The position numbers and the translations under genes are program-made. The notes beneath the pieces are model-generated. The model saw only the letters and a program-made list of their open reading frames with translations, ran no database searches and was not told where the DNA came from. From Streptomyces sp. CA-278952 (lineage in GTDB: Bacteria; Actinomycetota; Actinomycetes; Streptomycetales; Streptomycetaceae): a stretch of DNA of 64,000 nt. The stretch lies in contig NZ_CP112880.1 in NCBI RefSeq assembly GCF_028747205.1, forward strand, positions 6,607,501 through 6,671,500, read 5' to 3'. This document shows, piece by piece, positions 46,470 to 56,330 of the stretch (position 1 is the stretch's first letter; every line of letters begins with the position of its first letter).

Positions 46470-46685
46470 ATGGCATCTCTACCGACCCCTCCAGCCCAGC
46501 CGGACGACGCCGCCGAGTCGTACGTCGGTCTCACCGCCGACGCCGCCGAACGACAGGCCAGGAGCCGCGGCTGGGACACGGTCCGGGCCGTTCCCCCGGG
46601 CGCGTTCCTCACCATGGAGTTCCGTCACGGCCGCATCAACTTCCAGGTCGAGGACGCCACGGTGACGCGCTGCTGGGTGGGCTGA
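46470..46685 (+). CDS. I78-family peptidase inhibitor
   Basis: 71 aa, ATG 46470. The core YVGLTADAAERQARSRGWDT then FLTMEFRHGRINFQVEDATV, ending TRCWVG, is the pattern of the I78 inhibitor family (GLxxxxAxxxAxxxGW ... DxRxNVxVEDGxVTR), small inhibitors of elastase/subtilisin-like serine proteases. There is no signal peptide, so this form would act inside the cell unless an upstream start is used. Single cysteine at position 68. Confidence 0.75.
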   Translation: MASLPTPPAQPDDAAESYVGLTADAAERQARSRGWDTVRAVPPGAFLTMEFRHGRINFQVEDATVTRCWVG

Positions 46686-46727
46686 CCCGGCTGACCCACC
46701 GGCCGCACCGGGCCGGGCCCCCGACGG

Positions 46728-46759
46728 CCGAAGGCCCCGACCGCGGTCGGGGCCTTCGG
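46728..46759. terminator. Bidirectional terminator
   Basis: Perfect 16+16 palindrome CCGAAGGCCCCGACCG/CGGTCGGGGCCTTCGG between the convergent I78 and PAP2 genes. Confidence 0.88.
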
Positions 46760-46840
46760 TGCGTGCGGGTGAGGATGAGGATGAGGATGCGTGCGGGGGA
46801 GGATGTGCGCCCCCGTCCCCGCGTTCGCGGGAAAGCGGGG

Positions 46841-47884
46841 TCAGCCGCCGGTCATCGGTCGCGCCGCACTGCCGGTGCCGGTGCCGCGCGCGCCCCGCTC
46901 CGTGTGCGGCGGCGGACGGCGGACGCCCGCCGGGGCGACCGGCATGGAGCCCGGACGCACGGGGTGCCCGCCGTGGGCCCGCGCTCTGGCGCCCGGGGCC
47001 GGATGTCCGGCGGGGAGCACCGGCTCGGCCGCGGCGGTCACGGTCTCGGCGGCGAGGCCGTCGGCGGCCATCGACTGCGTGAGCAGCACCGGCTGCGGTT
47101 CTGTCCCTGTCCCTGTCCCGGGACCGGTCACGGTTGCCGGACGGGCGCCGTCGCGACGCTCGCGCCACTGCTCGCGCATCGCGAAGATCCAGGCCTCGGT
47201 CCGGGCGATCAGCGGCTCGAACCAGGGCAGCGCCAGCAGGATGAGCAGCCCGGCCGCCCACCCCAGCACGACGTCGCTGAGCCAGTGCGTACCGATGTAC
47301 ACGGTGGTGAGGCCGACGCCCAGCGAGACCGTCGCGGAGACCGCCGACAGATAGCGCCTGGCGCGTGGCGTGGTGGCCAGATAGGCGAGGATTCCCCAGG
47401 TCACGACGGCGTTCGCGGTGTGCCCGGAGGGAAATATATCGCCGCCGGCGAACATCTCGGCCGAGCCGATCTGTGTCGCGTAGTGCGGGCCGAGCCGCCC
47501 GAGCCCCAGCTTGACCGCGCCCACCGTCACATTGAGCAGCAGCAGGGACGTGCCGAGGACCAGCAGCGGCCGGAGCGTGTGCTGGCGCCAGGAGCGCCAG
47601 CCCAGCCAGCAGGCGACCATCACCGCTGTGGGGCCGCGCTGGCCGAGCACGACGTAGTAGTCCAGGAAGGCGTGCAGTTCGGGCCACTGCTGGTAGGGCC
47701 GGAACAGCATGACCTTCCAGTCCAGGGCCACCAGCCAGGACGTGATCAGCACCGCCCAGACGATGGCGAGATAGAACGCCAACGTCCCGCCGAAGAGGGC
47801 GATGCGGTGACGGCTCATCCGCGGTGCCACTATCTTCGGCGGTTCCGGCTCCCGGTCCAGCCGGGCAAAGATGTCGGTACGCAC
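46841..47884 (-). CDS. PAP2-family phosphatase, membrane protein
   Basis: 347 aa from GTG 47884. Five to six membrane segments in residues about 30-240 (IALFGGTLAFYLAIVWAVLI, LLVLGTSLLLLNVTVGAVKL). Phosphatase motifs: KLGLGRLGPHY, DIFPSGHTANAVVTWG, and GVGLTTVYIGTHWLSDVVLG. The C-terminal 100 residues are a Pro/Ala/Gly-rich cytoplasmic tail. Acts on lipid phosphates such as undecaprenyl or phosphatidic acid species; the substrate is not fixed. Confidence 0.88.
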   Translation of the reverse strand: MRTDIFARLDREPEPPKIVAPRMSRHRIALFGGTLAFYLAIVWAVLITSWLVALDWKVMLFRPYQQWPELHAFLDYYVVLGQRGPTAVMVACWLGWRSWRQHTLRPLLVLGTSLLLLNVTVGAVKLGLGRLGPHYATQIGSAEMFAGGDIFPSGHTANAVVTWGILAYLATTPRARRYLSAVSATVSLGVGLTTVYIGTHWLSDVVLGWAAGLLILLALPWFEPLIARTEAWIFAMREQWRERRDGARPATVTGPGTGTGTEPQPVLLTQSMAADGLAAETVTAAAEPVLPAGHPAPGARARAHGGHPVRPGSMPVAPAGVRRPPPHTERGARGTGTGSAARPMTGG

Positions 47885-48382
47885 CCAATCGACGTTACAG
47901 CGAGTGAGTGTGCGAGCAGGCCAATCCGGGCTCTTTGTGATGACGATGTGATGTGGACTTTGTCTCGGAACGGCGTCTTTTCCGGGCGCGGAGAAGAATC
48001 TCCGTGATCTTGTGGCCAATTGCCCGCCGGTTCCGTTCGTAAGCGTGTTTGATCTCTCGGAAAAAGAGGCGCACCGGAATCCGCGGCAATTGATCCCGCC
48101 ATTCGGGGGAGGCGCGCGCCGTCGCGCCGCGCCCCCCGACGCCCGCCGGGACCCCCGCCACGGCGGGCGTCACGGCTCCTCGGACGGGAGCCCCCCGGCC
48201 GGTTCCGGAAGGGCGTGGGCCACACTGTGCGGCGGAGCGCGGTATGACGTGGACCACAGGTGACCTCGCCGGACTCGCGTACGCTGACGGCTCACTCGCC
48301 CGTCGATGCCGGGCCCCAGGGACGCGCACCCCACGTCACCGTCGGTCCGCCGAGCGCGAGGGACTCATCGGGAGGTACGTAG
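47885..48382. other. 498-bp gap, divergent promoters
   Basis: Lies between the minus-strand PAP2 gene and the plus-strand MFS gene. The left 180 bp are notably AT-richer than the rest. I see no convincing gene, RNA or repeat. Confidence 0.5.
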
Positions 48383-50176
48383 ATGTCCGGGACGACCACG
48401 GCCGGGGCCCGGCTGCGCAAGGCCGCCGACGACGCCAACCGCTGGGTCGTCCTCGTGGTCCTCTGCCTCAGTCTCCTGGTCGTCGCACTCGACGCGACCG
48501 TGCTCCACGTCGCCGTCCCGGCGCTCACCGAGGACCTGCGTCCCAGCGGCACCGCCCTCCTGTGGATCGTCGACGCCTACCCCCTCGTCTGCGCCTCGCT
48601 GCTCATCCTCTTCGGCACGCTGGGTGACCGGATCGGCAGACGTCGCGTGCTGCTCCTCGGCTACGCGCTGTTCGGCGTCGCCTCCGCGCTCGCCGCGACG
48701 GCCGACACCCCGGCCGTCCTGATAGCGGCCCGCGCCCTCCTCGGCGTCGGCGGCGCGATGATCATGCCCGCCACGCTGTCGATCCTGCGCCAGGTCTTCC
48801 CCGACCGCCGGGAGCGGGCGCTCGCCATCGGCGTGTGGACTGCGGTCGCCGCGGTCGGCGCCGCCACCGGACCGGTCGTCGGCGGCTTCCTGGTCGAGCA
48901 CTTCTGGTGGGGCTCGGTCTTTCTGATCAACATCCCGCTGATGGCCGTGATCCTGCCGCTGGGCCGCTGGCTGCTGCCCGAGTCGCGCGGCGGCGGCGAC
49001 GGCCCGTGGGACGTGCTGGGCGCGCTGACCGCCGCGGCGGGAGTGCTCGGCGTCGTCCTCGGCGTGAAGCGTCTGGGCAGCGGCGGGGGGCTCCTGGATC
49101 CTCTCTCGCTGGGCCCGTTGGCCCTCGGGCTCGCGCTCCTGATCCTCTTCGTACGCCGTCAGAAGCGCCGCAGGCATCCGCTGATCGACGTCTCGATGTT
49201 CGCCCGCCCGGCCTTCTCCACCGCCGTCGGCTGCATCGTGCTCGCCATGCTGGCGCTGGTCGGCCTCCAGCTGATCGCCGTCCAGTACCTCCAGCTGGTG
49301 CTGGGGCTCAGCCCGCTGGAGACCGGGCTGCGGCTGCTGCCGCTGACCTTCGCGGCGATGGCCGCGGGCGCCACCGGCTCGCACACCCTGCGCCGCGTCG
49401 GGCCGCGCCGGATGGTCGGCTGGGGCTTCGTCCTCACCGCGACCTCGGTGCTGCTGCTCACCTCGATGGGCCAGCACGACCGGCCCACCCTGCTGACCTG
49501 CGCTTTCGTCCTGCTCGGCTTCGGCCTCCAGACCACGCTCTTCGGGGCGTACGAGTCGATGCTCAGCGACGCCCCGCCGGAGCGGGCGGGTGGCGCGGCG
49601 GCCATAGGGGAGACCTCCTACCAACTGGGCGCGGGCCTCGGCATCGCCCTGCTCGGCAGTGTCATGAACGCCGCCTATGCTCCCGGCCTCGCCGGTCTGC
49701 GCGACAAGGGCGTCCCCGCCCGCGCCGGGGCGGAGGCCTCCCATTCGCTGGGCGAGGCCTATCAGGTGGCCGCGCAGCTGGGCGGCCCGATGGGCGACCT
49801 GCTGCGCTCCACGGCCCGGCACGCCTTCATCGGCGGACTCCACGTCACGCTGTTCGTCAGCGCGGGGCTGCTGCTGCTCGGGGCGCTGGCCGCCCTGCGG
49901 CTGCCGAAGGCCATGGAGTGTCCGCCGAAGGAGGCGTGGAGCCGGGGCGAGGCGGACGACGCCGTAACCACGGCCGTGCCCACAGCCCCCTTCGCGTCCC
50001 CGGCTGCCGCGTACGGGGCTTCCGCCCACGGGGCGGGCGAGCACCAGGTCACCGGCGCCCCCCGTCCGTCCGGGCTGGACCGCCCCGCCGGGCCGGACCG
50101 GCCGGCCCCGCGCCCGATGGTGCCCGCGCGGCGCGAGCCGGCCGAGGCGACCGGCTCTGGACGAGCGGCACACTGA
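48383..50176 (+). CDS. MFS transporter, DHA2 (EmrB/QacA) family
   Basis: 597 aa, ATG 48383 with GGGAGGT. 14 predicted membrane helices; motif A LFGTLGDRIGRRRVLLLGYA, motif D1 SLLVVALDATVLHVAVPALT, motif C GVWTAVAAVGAATGPVVGGF. The C-terminal 80 residues are a disordered Pro/Ala-rich cytoplasmic tail. Proton-driven exporters of drugs or natural products; the substrate is unknown and no TetR regulator is adjacent. Confidence 0.92.
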   Translation: MSGTTTAGARLRKAADDANRWVVLVVLCLSLLVVALDATVLHVAVPALTEDLRPSGTALLWIVDAYPLVCASLLILFGTLGDRIGRRRVLLLGYALFGVASALAATADTPAVLIAARALLGVGGAMIMPATLSILRQVFPDRRERALAIGVWTAVAAVGAATGPVVGGFLVEHFWWGSVFLINIPLMAVILPLGRWLLPESRGGGDGPWDVLGALTAAAGVLGVVLGVKRLGSGGGLLDPLSLGPLALGLALLILFVRRQKRRRHPLIDVSMFARPAFSTAVGCIVLAMLALVGLQLIAVQYLQLVLGLSPLETGLRLLPLTFAAMAAGATGSHTLRRVGPRRMVGWGFVLTATSVLLLTSMGQHDRPTLLTCAFVLLGFGLQTTLFGAYESMLSDAPPERAGGAAAIGETSYQLGAGLGIALLGSVMNAAYAPGLAGLRDKGVPARAGAEASHSLGEAYQVAAQLGGPMGDLLRSTARHAFIGGLHVTLFVSAGLLLLGALAALRLPKAMECPPKEAWSRGEADDAVTTAVPTAPFASPAAAYGASAHGAGEHQVTGAPRPSGLDRPAGPDRPAPRPMVPARREPAEATGSGRAAH

Positions 50177-50278
50177 GCCGTAACGTCAGCACGAAGCCCT
50201 GACTACCACTGCTAGTTTTCGGAGGGCGGGCGTCTCCCGGTCCCTCCGAGCACCGTGCGAGCCGCCGGAGGCACCCTC

Positions 50279-51499
50279 ATGTCCAGCACCGAGTCACCGA
50301 AGCCGTCGAAGCTCCCGCCGTTCGACGCGTCGGATCCCCTCGGCATCGACGACCTGCTCGGCGCGGACGACCTCGCGATCCGCGACACCGTCCGCACCTG
50401 GGCCGCCGACCGCGTCCTGCCGCACATCGCCGAGTGGTACGAGAAGGGCGAGCTGCCCGGAATCAGGGAGCTGGCCCGGGAGCTCGGCGCGCTGGGCGCG
50501 CTCGGCATGTCGCTGGACGGGTACGGCTGCGCCGGGGCGAGCGCCGTCCAGTACGGGCTCGCCTGCCTGGAGCTGGAGGCCGCCGACTCCGGGATCCGCT
50601 CACTCGTCTCCGTACAGGGGTCGCTCGCCATGTACGCGATCCACCGCTTCGGCTCCGAGGAGCAGAAGCGGCGGTGGCTGCCCGGCATGGCGTCCGGCGA
50701 GGTCATCGGCTGCTTCGGCCTGACGGAGCCCGACCACGGCTCGGACCCGGCCGGGATGCGGACGTACGCCAAGCGCGACGGCGAGGACTGGGTCCTCACC
50801 GGCCGCAAGATGTGGATCACCAACGGTTCGGTCGCCGGGGTCGCCGTCGTCTGGGCGAAGACCGGTGAGGGCGAGGACGGGCGGGGCATCCGGGGCTTCG
50901 TCGTGCCGACCGATGCCCCCGGCTTCTCGGCCCCGGAGATCCACCACAAGTGGTCGCTGCGCGCCTCGGTCACCAGCGAGCTGGTCATGGACGAGGTACG
51001 GCTGCCCGCCGACGCGGTGCTGCCGGACGCGAGCGGGCTGCGCGGTCCCCTCAGCTGTCTGAGCCATGCGCGCTACGGCATCGTCTGGGGTGCCATGGGG
51101 GCGGCGCGGGCCAGCTTCGAGTCGGCCCTCGACTACGCGAGGAGCCGGGAACAGTTCGGCCGGCCGATCGGCGGCTTCCAGCTCACCCAGGCCAAGCTGG
51201 CGGACATGGCCCTGGAGCTGCACAAGGGCATCCTGCTCGCCCACCACCTGGGCCGCCGCATGGACGCGGGCCGGCTCCGGCCGGAGCAGGTCAGTTTCGG
51301 CAAGCTCAACAACGTGCGGGAGGCGATCGAGATCTGCCGCACCTCGCGCACGATCCTCGGGGCCAACGGGATCTCGCTGGAGTATCCGGTGATGCGGCAC
51401 GCCACGAACCTGGAGTCGGTGCTCACCTACGAGGGAACGGTGGAGATGCACCAGCTGGTGCTGGGCAAGGCGCTCACCGGTCTCGACGCCTTCCGGTGA
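50279..51499 (+). CDS. Acyl-CoA dehydrogenase, glutaryl-CoA dehydrogenase-like
   Basis: 406 aa, ATG 50279 with CGGAGG. Features of glutaryl-CoA dehydrogenase: IRSLVSVQGSLAMYAIHRFG (with the substrate-carboxylate Arg), CFGLTEPDHGSDPAGMRTYA, WITNGSVAGVAVVWAK, and the catalytic Glu in LTYEGTVEMHQLVLGKALTG. Such enzymes oxidise and decarboxylate glutaryl-CoA in lysine/tryptophan breakdown. FAD-dependent, cytoplasmic. Convergent with the sepF-like gene. Confidence 0.9.
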   Translation: MSSTESPKPSKLPPFDASDPLGIDDLLGADDLAIRDTVRTWAADRVLPHIAEWYEKGELPGIRELARELGALGALGMSLDGYGCAGASAVQYGLACLELEAADSGIRSLVSVQGSLAMYAIHRFGSEEQKRRWLPGMASGEVIGCFGLTEPDHGSDPAGMRTYAKRDGEDWVLTGRKMWITNGSVAGVAVVWAKTGEGEDGRGIRGFVVPTDAPGFSAPEIHHKWSLRASVTSELVMDEVRLPADAVLPDASGLRGPLSCLSHARYGIVWGAMGAARASFESALDYARSREQFGRPIGGFQLTQAKLADMALELHKGILLAHHLGRRMDAGRLRPEQVSFGKLNNVREAIEICRTSRTILGANGISLEYPVMRHATNLESVLTYEGTVEMHQLVLGKALTGLDAFR

Positions 51500-51566
51500 G
51501 CGGGACGCGCCGGTACGCGCGCGCCGACCGGATGCGTTGACCGGATCCTTCCGGCGAGCGCCCTGC

Positions 51567-52010
51567 TCAGCTCTGGTTGAAGAAGCCGCCGGCCTTGCGG
51601 CCGGCGGCTTCGCCCGCCACCACCTGGGTGTCGGCGGGGGACAGCAGGAAGACGCGGGTGGCCACCCGGTCGATCGAACCGCGCAGGCCGAAGATCAGCC
51701 CGGCGGCGAAGTCCACCACGCGCTTGGCGTCGGCGGGGTCCATGGCCGTGAGGTTGACGATCACCGGGACGCCGTCCCGGAACAGCTCGCCGATGGCGCG
51801 TGCGTCCCGGAAGCTGTCCGGGGTCACCGTGGCGATCCGGCGGTCCTGCTCCTCGGCCGTCTCCGCGGCCACCTGCACCCGCGGGTCGGTGACCCAGGCC
51901 TGGTTGCCCGTACCGGTCTCCGCACCCTCGGCGTACTCGTCGTCGTAGTACCGCTCGTCGTTGTCCTCTACGAGGCCAAGCCAGGCACTCGCCTTGCGCA
52001 CCGATCCCAT
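51567..52010 (-). CDS. SepF-like cell-division protein
   Basis: 147 aa, ATG 52010. Starts [20 protein letters not shown], has an acidic linker, and the SepF core [40 protein letters not shown], and [20 protein letters not shown]. SepF links FtsZ to the membrane; Streptomyces carry one essential copy next to ftsZ plus extra SepF-like proteins (SflA/SflB), which act in sporulation septum control. This copy is not at the division cluster, so it is probably an Sfl-type paralogue. Confidence 0.9.
   Translation of the reverse strand: MGSVRKASAWLGLVEDNDERYYDDEYAEGAETGTGNQAWVTDPRVQVAAETAEEQDRRIATVTPDSFRDARAIGELFRDGVPVIVNLTAMDPADAKRVVDFAAGLIFGLRGSIDRVATRVFLLSPADTQVVAGEAAGRKAGGFFNQS
51582..51611. terminator. 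Hairpin inside the sepF-like 3' coding end
   Basis: 13-bp stem GAAGCCGCCGGCC/GGCCGGCGGCTTC with a 4-nt loop, encoding the [10 protein letters not shown] end of the SepF-like protein. It is placed to terminate the convergent acyl-CoA dehydrogenase transcript. Confidence 0.6.
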
Positions 52011-52318
52011 GGACGCCTCCTCTCACCGCGGTTCCTTGGTGTTCCGCATCTCTTTCGTATCCCTATGGTCGTCCATGATGCGGATACCGCGCCAAGTGGA
52101 TAGTCGGCTCGCAGGCGATTCGTGACGCTACTGGTGCAGAAGATGTGGCGATTCGTCAGGGTTCCTCCTACGTAAGGGGGCTTGTAGAAGGAAAATATGA
52201 TGCTCCGGCCGTACGGGTGATCCGGGGGACGTACGGGTGAACGGGTCACTCGATACGATGCACGACGCTCCGGTGCGCGAGCGTCGCGCACCGGCTGAAC
52301 GGCTCACGGGGGATCGTC
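52011..52318. other. 308-bp gap, divergent promoters
   Basis: No gene seen. AT-rich stretch at 52120-52200 and a direct repeat GTACGGGTGA at 52211-52220 and 52231-52240. TACGAT at 52254-52259 could be a -10 element for the DUF5685 gene, with only a poor -35. Confidence 0.45.
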
Positions 52319-53551
52319 GTGTTCGGAATCGTCAGGCCCTGTACCCATCGGCTCTCCGAAGGTCTCAAGGTCGAGTGGATGGCCCATCTCTGCGGTCTGT
52401 GCCTGGCCCTGAGGGCGGATCACGGACAGTTCGCCCGTATCGTTACGAACTATGACGGCCTGATCGTCTCCGTCCTGACGGAGGCTCAGACGGGGCGGGC
52501 GCCCGACGGCCGGCGCACCGCCGGGCCCTGCCCGCTGCGGGCCATGCGCACCGCGCCGGTCGCGACGGGGGAAGGGGCGCGGCTCGCCGCGGCCGTCTCG
52601 CTCGTCCTCGCCTCGGCCAAGGTCCGCGACCACGTCGCCGACCGGGACGGGCTGTTGGCCCGCCGCCCGGTCGCCGCCGCCGCCCGCCGGGTGGCCGCCG
52701 GGTGGGACCGGGCGGGCGCGCGGACCGGGGCGGCCCTCGGCTTCGACACCGCCCTCCTGGTCGACGCGGTCGACCGGCAGACCGGGATCGAGACGCTCGC
52801 CGGGCCCGGCACCCCGCTGCTGACGGTCACCGAACCGACCGAGACCGCCACGGCGGCCGCTTTCGCGCACACCGCCCAGCTCGCCGGGAAGCCGCAGAAC
52901 GCCGCTCCGCTCGCGGAGGCCGGCCGGCTCTTCGGGCGGCTCGCCCACCTCCTGGACGCCGTGGAGGACCAGGAGGCCGACGCCGCAGCGGGCGCCTGGA
53001 ACCCGCTCACCGCCACTGGCACCCCGCTGTCCGAGGCGCGCCGGCTCTGCGACGACGCGCTGCACGGCGTGCGGCTCGCACTGCGGGAGGCGGAGTTCAC
53101 CGACGGCAAGCTCGTCCACGTCCTCCTCGCCCATGAGCTGCGGCGCTCGGTCGACCGGGCGTTCGGCACCTCCTCCTGCTCCCATCAGGGGCAGCAGGGG
53201 CTTCAACTGCCCGAGGGCGCCTTCGGGCCGCCGCCGGGAAGTCCCTACGGCGCGCCGCCCGGTCAGCCGTACGGCCCGACGCCCGGACATCCGTACGGTC
53301 CGCCGCCCGGCGGCCCGGGCTCGCCGCCTCCGCCGCGCCCGCCCCGCGACCGGCGCGGGCTGATCGCCGGATGCCTCGTGTGGGCCGGGCTCGCCTGCAC
53401 CTGCCAGATGTGCTGCGGGAGCTTCGAGGACCCCTGGAGCCGGGAGCAGCGGCAGTCGCCGTGCCAGAGCTGCGGCGACTGCTGCGAAACCTGCAGCTGC
53501 TGCGGCGAGGGCTGCTGCTGTTGCGGGGACTCCTGCGGCTGCGACTGCTGA
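52319..53551 (+). CDS. DUF5685 family protein with Cys-rich C-terminus
   Basis: 410 aa, GTG 52319 after GGGGGAT. The N-terminus VFGIVRPCTHRLSEGLKVEW, MAHLCGLCLALRADHGQFAR (CxxC pair) and VTNYDGLIVSVLTEAQTG is strongly conserved in Streptomyces. The middle is helical Ala/Arg-rich (to about residue 300), followed by a Pro/Gly/Tyr segment (PYGAPPGQPYGPTPGHPYGP). A hydrophobic stretch LIAGCLVWAGLACTCQMCCG precedes a tail with about 17 Cys in the last 50 residues (CGDCCETCSCCGEGCCCCGD). Possibly membrane-associated; the tail suggests metal binding or heavy disulfide bonding. Function unknown. Confidence 0.85.
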   Translation: MFGIVRPCTHRLSEGLKVEWMAHLCGLCLALRADHGQFARIVTNYDGLIVSVLTEAQTGRAPDGRRTAGPCPLRAMRTAPVATGEGARLAAAVSLVLASAKVRDHVADRDGLLARRPVAAAARRVAAGWDRAGARTGAALGFDTALLVDAVDRQTGIETLAGPGTPLLTVTEPTETATAAAFAHTAQLAGKPQNAAPLAEAGRLFGRLAHLLDAVEDQEADAAAGAWNPLTATGTPLSEARRLCDDALHGVRLALREAEFTDGKLVHVLLAHELRRSVDRAFGTSSCSHQGQQGLQLPEGAFGPPPGSPYGAPPGQPYGPTPGHPYGPPPGGPGSPPPPRPPRDRRGLIAGCLVWAGLACTCQMCCGSFEDPWSREQRQSPCQSCGDCCETCSCCGEGCCCCGDSCGCDC

Positions 53552-53627
53552 ACGGGCGCCGCCCGCCGGTGCGGCGGGCGGCGCCGGCGTCAGGTCACTC
53601 CGGAGCCGGTATGGAAAGGTTGACCGC

Positions 53628-54449
53628 ATGAGCACAGACGCACAGCGGCAGGGGCAGGGCGGCGGGCCGGACCCCGCACAGGACTGGCAGCGGTGGCACG
53701 AAGGGCGCGTCGTCGCCGTCGCCGCCCCGTACGGCCCGCTCTCCCTGACCGGAACCCACTGGCTCTCCGACTACCCGGAAGGGCGAATTCCGGCCGTCCC
53801 GGGGCAGTGGCGCGAGGACGGCGACGAGGTGGTCCTCACGGCCGCCGCCGAGGAGGGCGTCGTCGTCGACGGCAAGCCGCTGACCGGCCAGGTCAGGCTG
53901 GGGGCGGACCGGGGGGCCGTCGACGACTCCCGGGTCGCGCAGAGGGAGCGGCGGCTGGTGGTGCTCCGCCGCGAAGGGCTCTGGGCGGTACGGGTCTTCG
54001 ACCCGGGATCACCGGCCCGGCACGCCTTCTCGACCATCGAGGCGACCCCGTACGACCCCCGCTGGGCGCTGCCGGGGATCTTCCGTCCCTACGGCGACGA
54101 CCGGACCGTGCGGGTGGTCAACGCGGACGGGGTCGAGCGCGGTCTCGGGCTCGGCGGTGAGATCGCCTTCGCGGTGGACGGCGACGAGCACACGCTCCAG
54201 GTCGCGGTCGAACCCGACGGGACGCTGTGGGCCGTCTTCGCCGACGCGACCAGCGGGAACGGTAGCTACCGCTTCCGTTTCCTGCGGCCCGCGGCGCCCG
54301 CCGCCGACGGCCGCGTGGAGGTCGACCTCAACCGCGCGCTGCTGCCGCCGTGCGCCTTCGCCGATCACTTCATCTGCCCGTTCCCGCCCCCGGGCAACAC
54401 GCTCTCCGCGGCGGTCCCGGCGGGGGAGCGGAACCGGATCGACGCCTGA
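53628..54449 (+). CDS. DUF1684 family protein
   Basis: 273 aa, ATG 53628. The C-terminal signature VEVDLNRALLPPCAFADHFI then CPFPPPGNTLSAAVPAGE is diagnostic of DUF1684. The N-terminal part is beta-rich (RLVVLRREGLWAVRVFDPGS). No signal peptide. Function unknown; a lone gene ended by the hairpin at 54463-54502. Confidence 0.88.
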   Translation: MSTDAQRQGQGGGPDPAQDWQRWHEGRVVAVAAPYGPLSLTGTHWLSDYPEGRIPAVPGQWREDGDEVVLTAAAEEGVVVDGKPLTGQVRLGADRGAVDDSRVAQRERRLVVLRREGLWAVRVFDPGSPARHAFSTIEATPYDPRWALPGIFRPYGDDRTVRVVNADGVERGLGLGGEIAFAVDGDEHTLQVAVEPDGTLWAVFADATSGNGSYRFRFLRPAAPAADGRVEVDLNRALLPPCAFADHFICPFPPPGNTLSAAVPAGERNRIDA

Positions 54450-54462
54450 CCCGCGAGCGGTC

Positions 54463-54502
54463 CCTCCGGCCCCGGCAGCCCCACGGCTCCCGGGGCCGGA
54501 GG
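54463..54502 (+). terminator. Terminator after DUF1684 gene
   Basis: 13-bp stem CCTCCGGCCCCGG/CCGGGGCCGGAGG (54463-54475 with 54490-54502), 14 nt after the stop. Confidence 0.8.
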
Positions 54503-54511
54503 CGTGTGTGA

Positions 54512-55579
<1,068 letters not shown>

Positions 55580-55622
55580 CCGGTCCCACCCAGGCCGGGT
55601 ACGGAGCAGTCCGTACAAACGT

Positions 55623-55650
55623 GCCCCCGTCCGGAATTCCGGACGGGGGC
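55623..55650 (+). terminator. Terminator after sprB
   Basis: Perfect 14+14 palindrome GCCCCCGTCCGGAA/TTCCGGACGGGGGC, 44 nt after the sprB stop. Confidence 0.85.
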
Positions 55651-55780
55651 TCCCGCTCGCCGGGGAGCTCTTGAGAGGATGTCGCCACGACGGGTCGCCG
55701 CTACGGGGCGACGGGGGGCGGGGCGACGGGGCGGGCGCGCCCCCGGCCGCGCTCCGCTGGCATCAGGGGGTAGCAGGTCC

Positions 55781-56260
55781 GTGAATCGCATCGGAGTGAC
55801 CGGTCACCGCTCCATCCCCGCCGAGGCCCAGGCCCATGTGCTCGCGGGTCTGCGGTCCGCGCTGTGCGGCCTCGACGGCGCGACGCACGCGCTCTCCAGC
55901 CTGGCGGTCGGCGCCGACCAGCTCTTCGCCGACCTCGCCCTCGCCTGCGGCGCCGAACTGACCGCCGTGATCCCCAGCGGCGACTACGAGGCCTGCTTCG
56001 AGAACGCCGTCGACCTCGCCCGCTACCGGATGCTCAAGGCGCGCGCGGCGCGGGAGGTCCGGCTCGACTTCCCGCACTCCACCGACGAGGCGTACTACGC
56101 GGCGGGCGCCTACATCGCCGACCACTGCGACCGGCTGCTCGCCGTCTGGGACGGTCTCCCGGCCCGCGGCCTCGGCGGCACGGGCGACATCGTGACGTAC
56201 GCCCGCACCCTGGGCCGCCCGGTCACCGTGATCTGGCGCGACGGAGTACTGCGCGGCTGA
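55781..56260 (+). CDS. SLOG-domain (Rossmann, LOG/DprA-like) protein
   Basis: 159 aa, GTG 55781. The N-terminus NRIGVTGHRSIPAEAQAHVL, then HALSSLAVGADQLFADLALA, ELTAVIPSGDYEACFENAVD, and WDGLPARGLGGTGDIVTYAR correspond to the SLOG fold: GxTGHR loop, SSLAxGAD, and GGTGD near the nucleotide site. SLOG proteins are predicted sensors or processors of nucleotide-derived signals and are often encoded beside SLATT membrane effectors. The neighbour at 56331-57257 is such a SLATT protein, in convergent orientation. Confidence 0.83.
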   Translation: MNRIGVTGHRSIPAEAQAHVLAGLRSALCGLDGATHALSSLAVGADQLFADLALACGAELTAVIPSGDYEACFENAVDLARYRMLKARAAREVRLDFPHSTDEAYYAAGAYIADHCDRLLAVWDGLPARGLGGTGDIVTYARTLGRPVTVIWRDGVLRG

Positions 56261-56280
56261 CCGGCGGGCGCCCGCCGAAC

Positions 56281-56322
56281 AGGCCGTACGGAGAGGGACG
56301 CTCCCGACCCCGTACGGCGGCC
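56281..56322. terminator. Probable bidirectional terminator
   Basis: AGGCCGTACGG (56281-56291) pairs imperfectly with CCGTACGGCGGCCT (56309-56322), around a loop with a small GGGA/TCCC stem, between the convergent SLOG and SLATT genes. Confidence 0.65.
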
Positions 56323-56330
56323 TCACCGGC

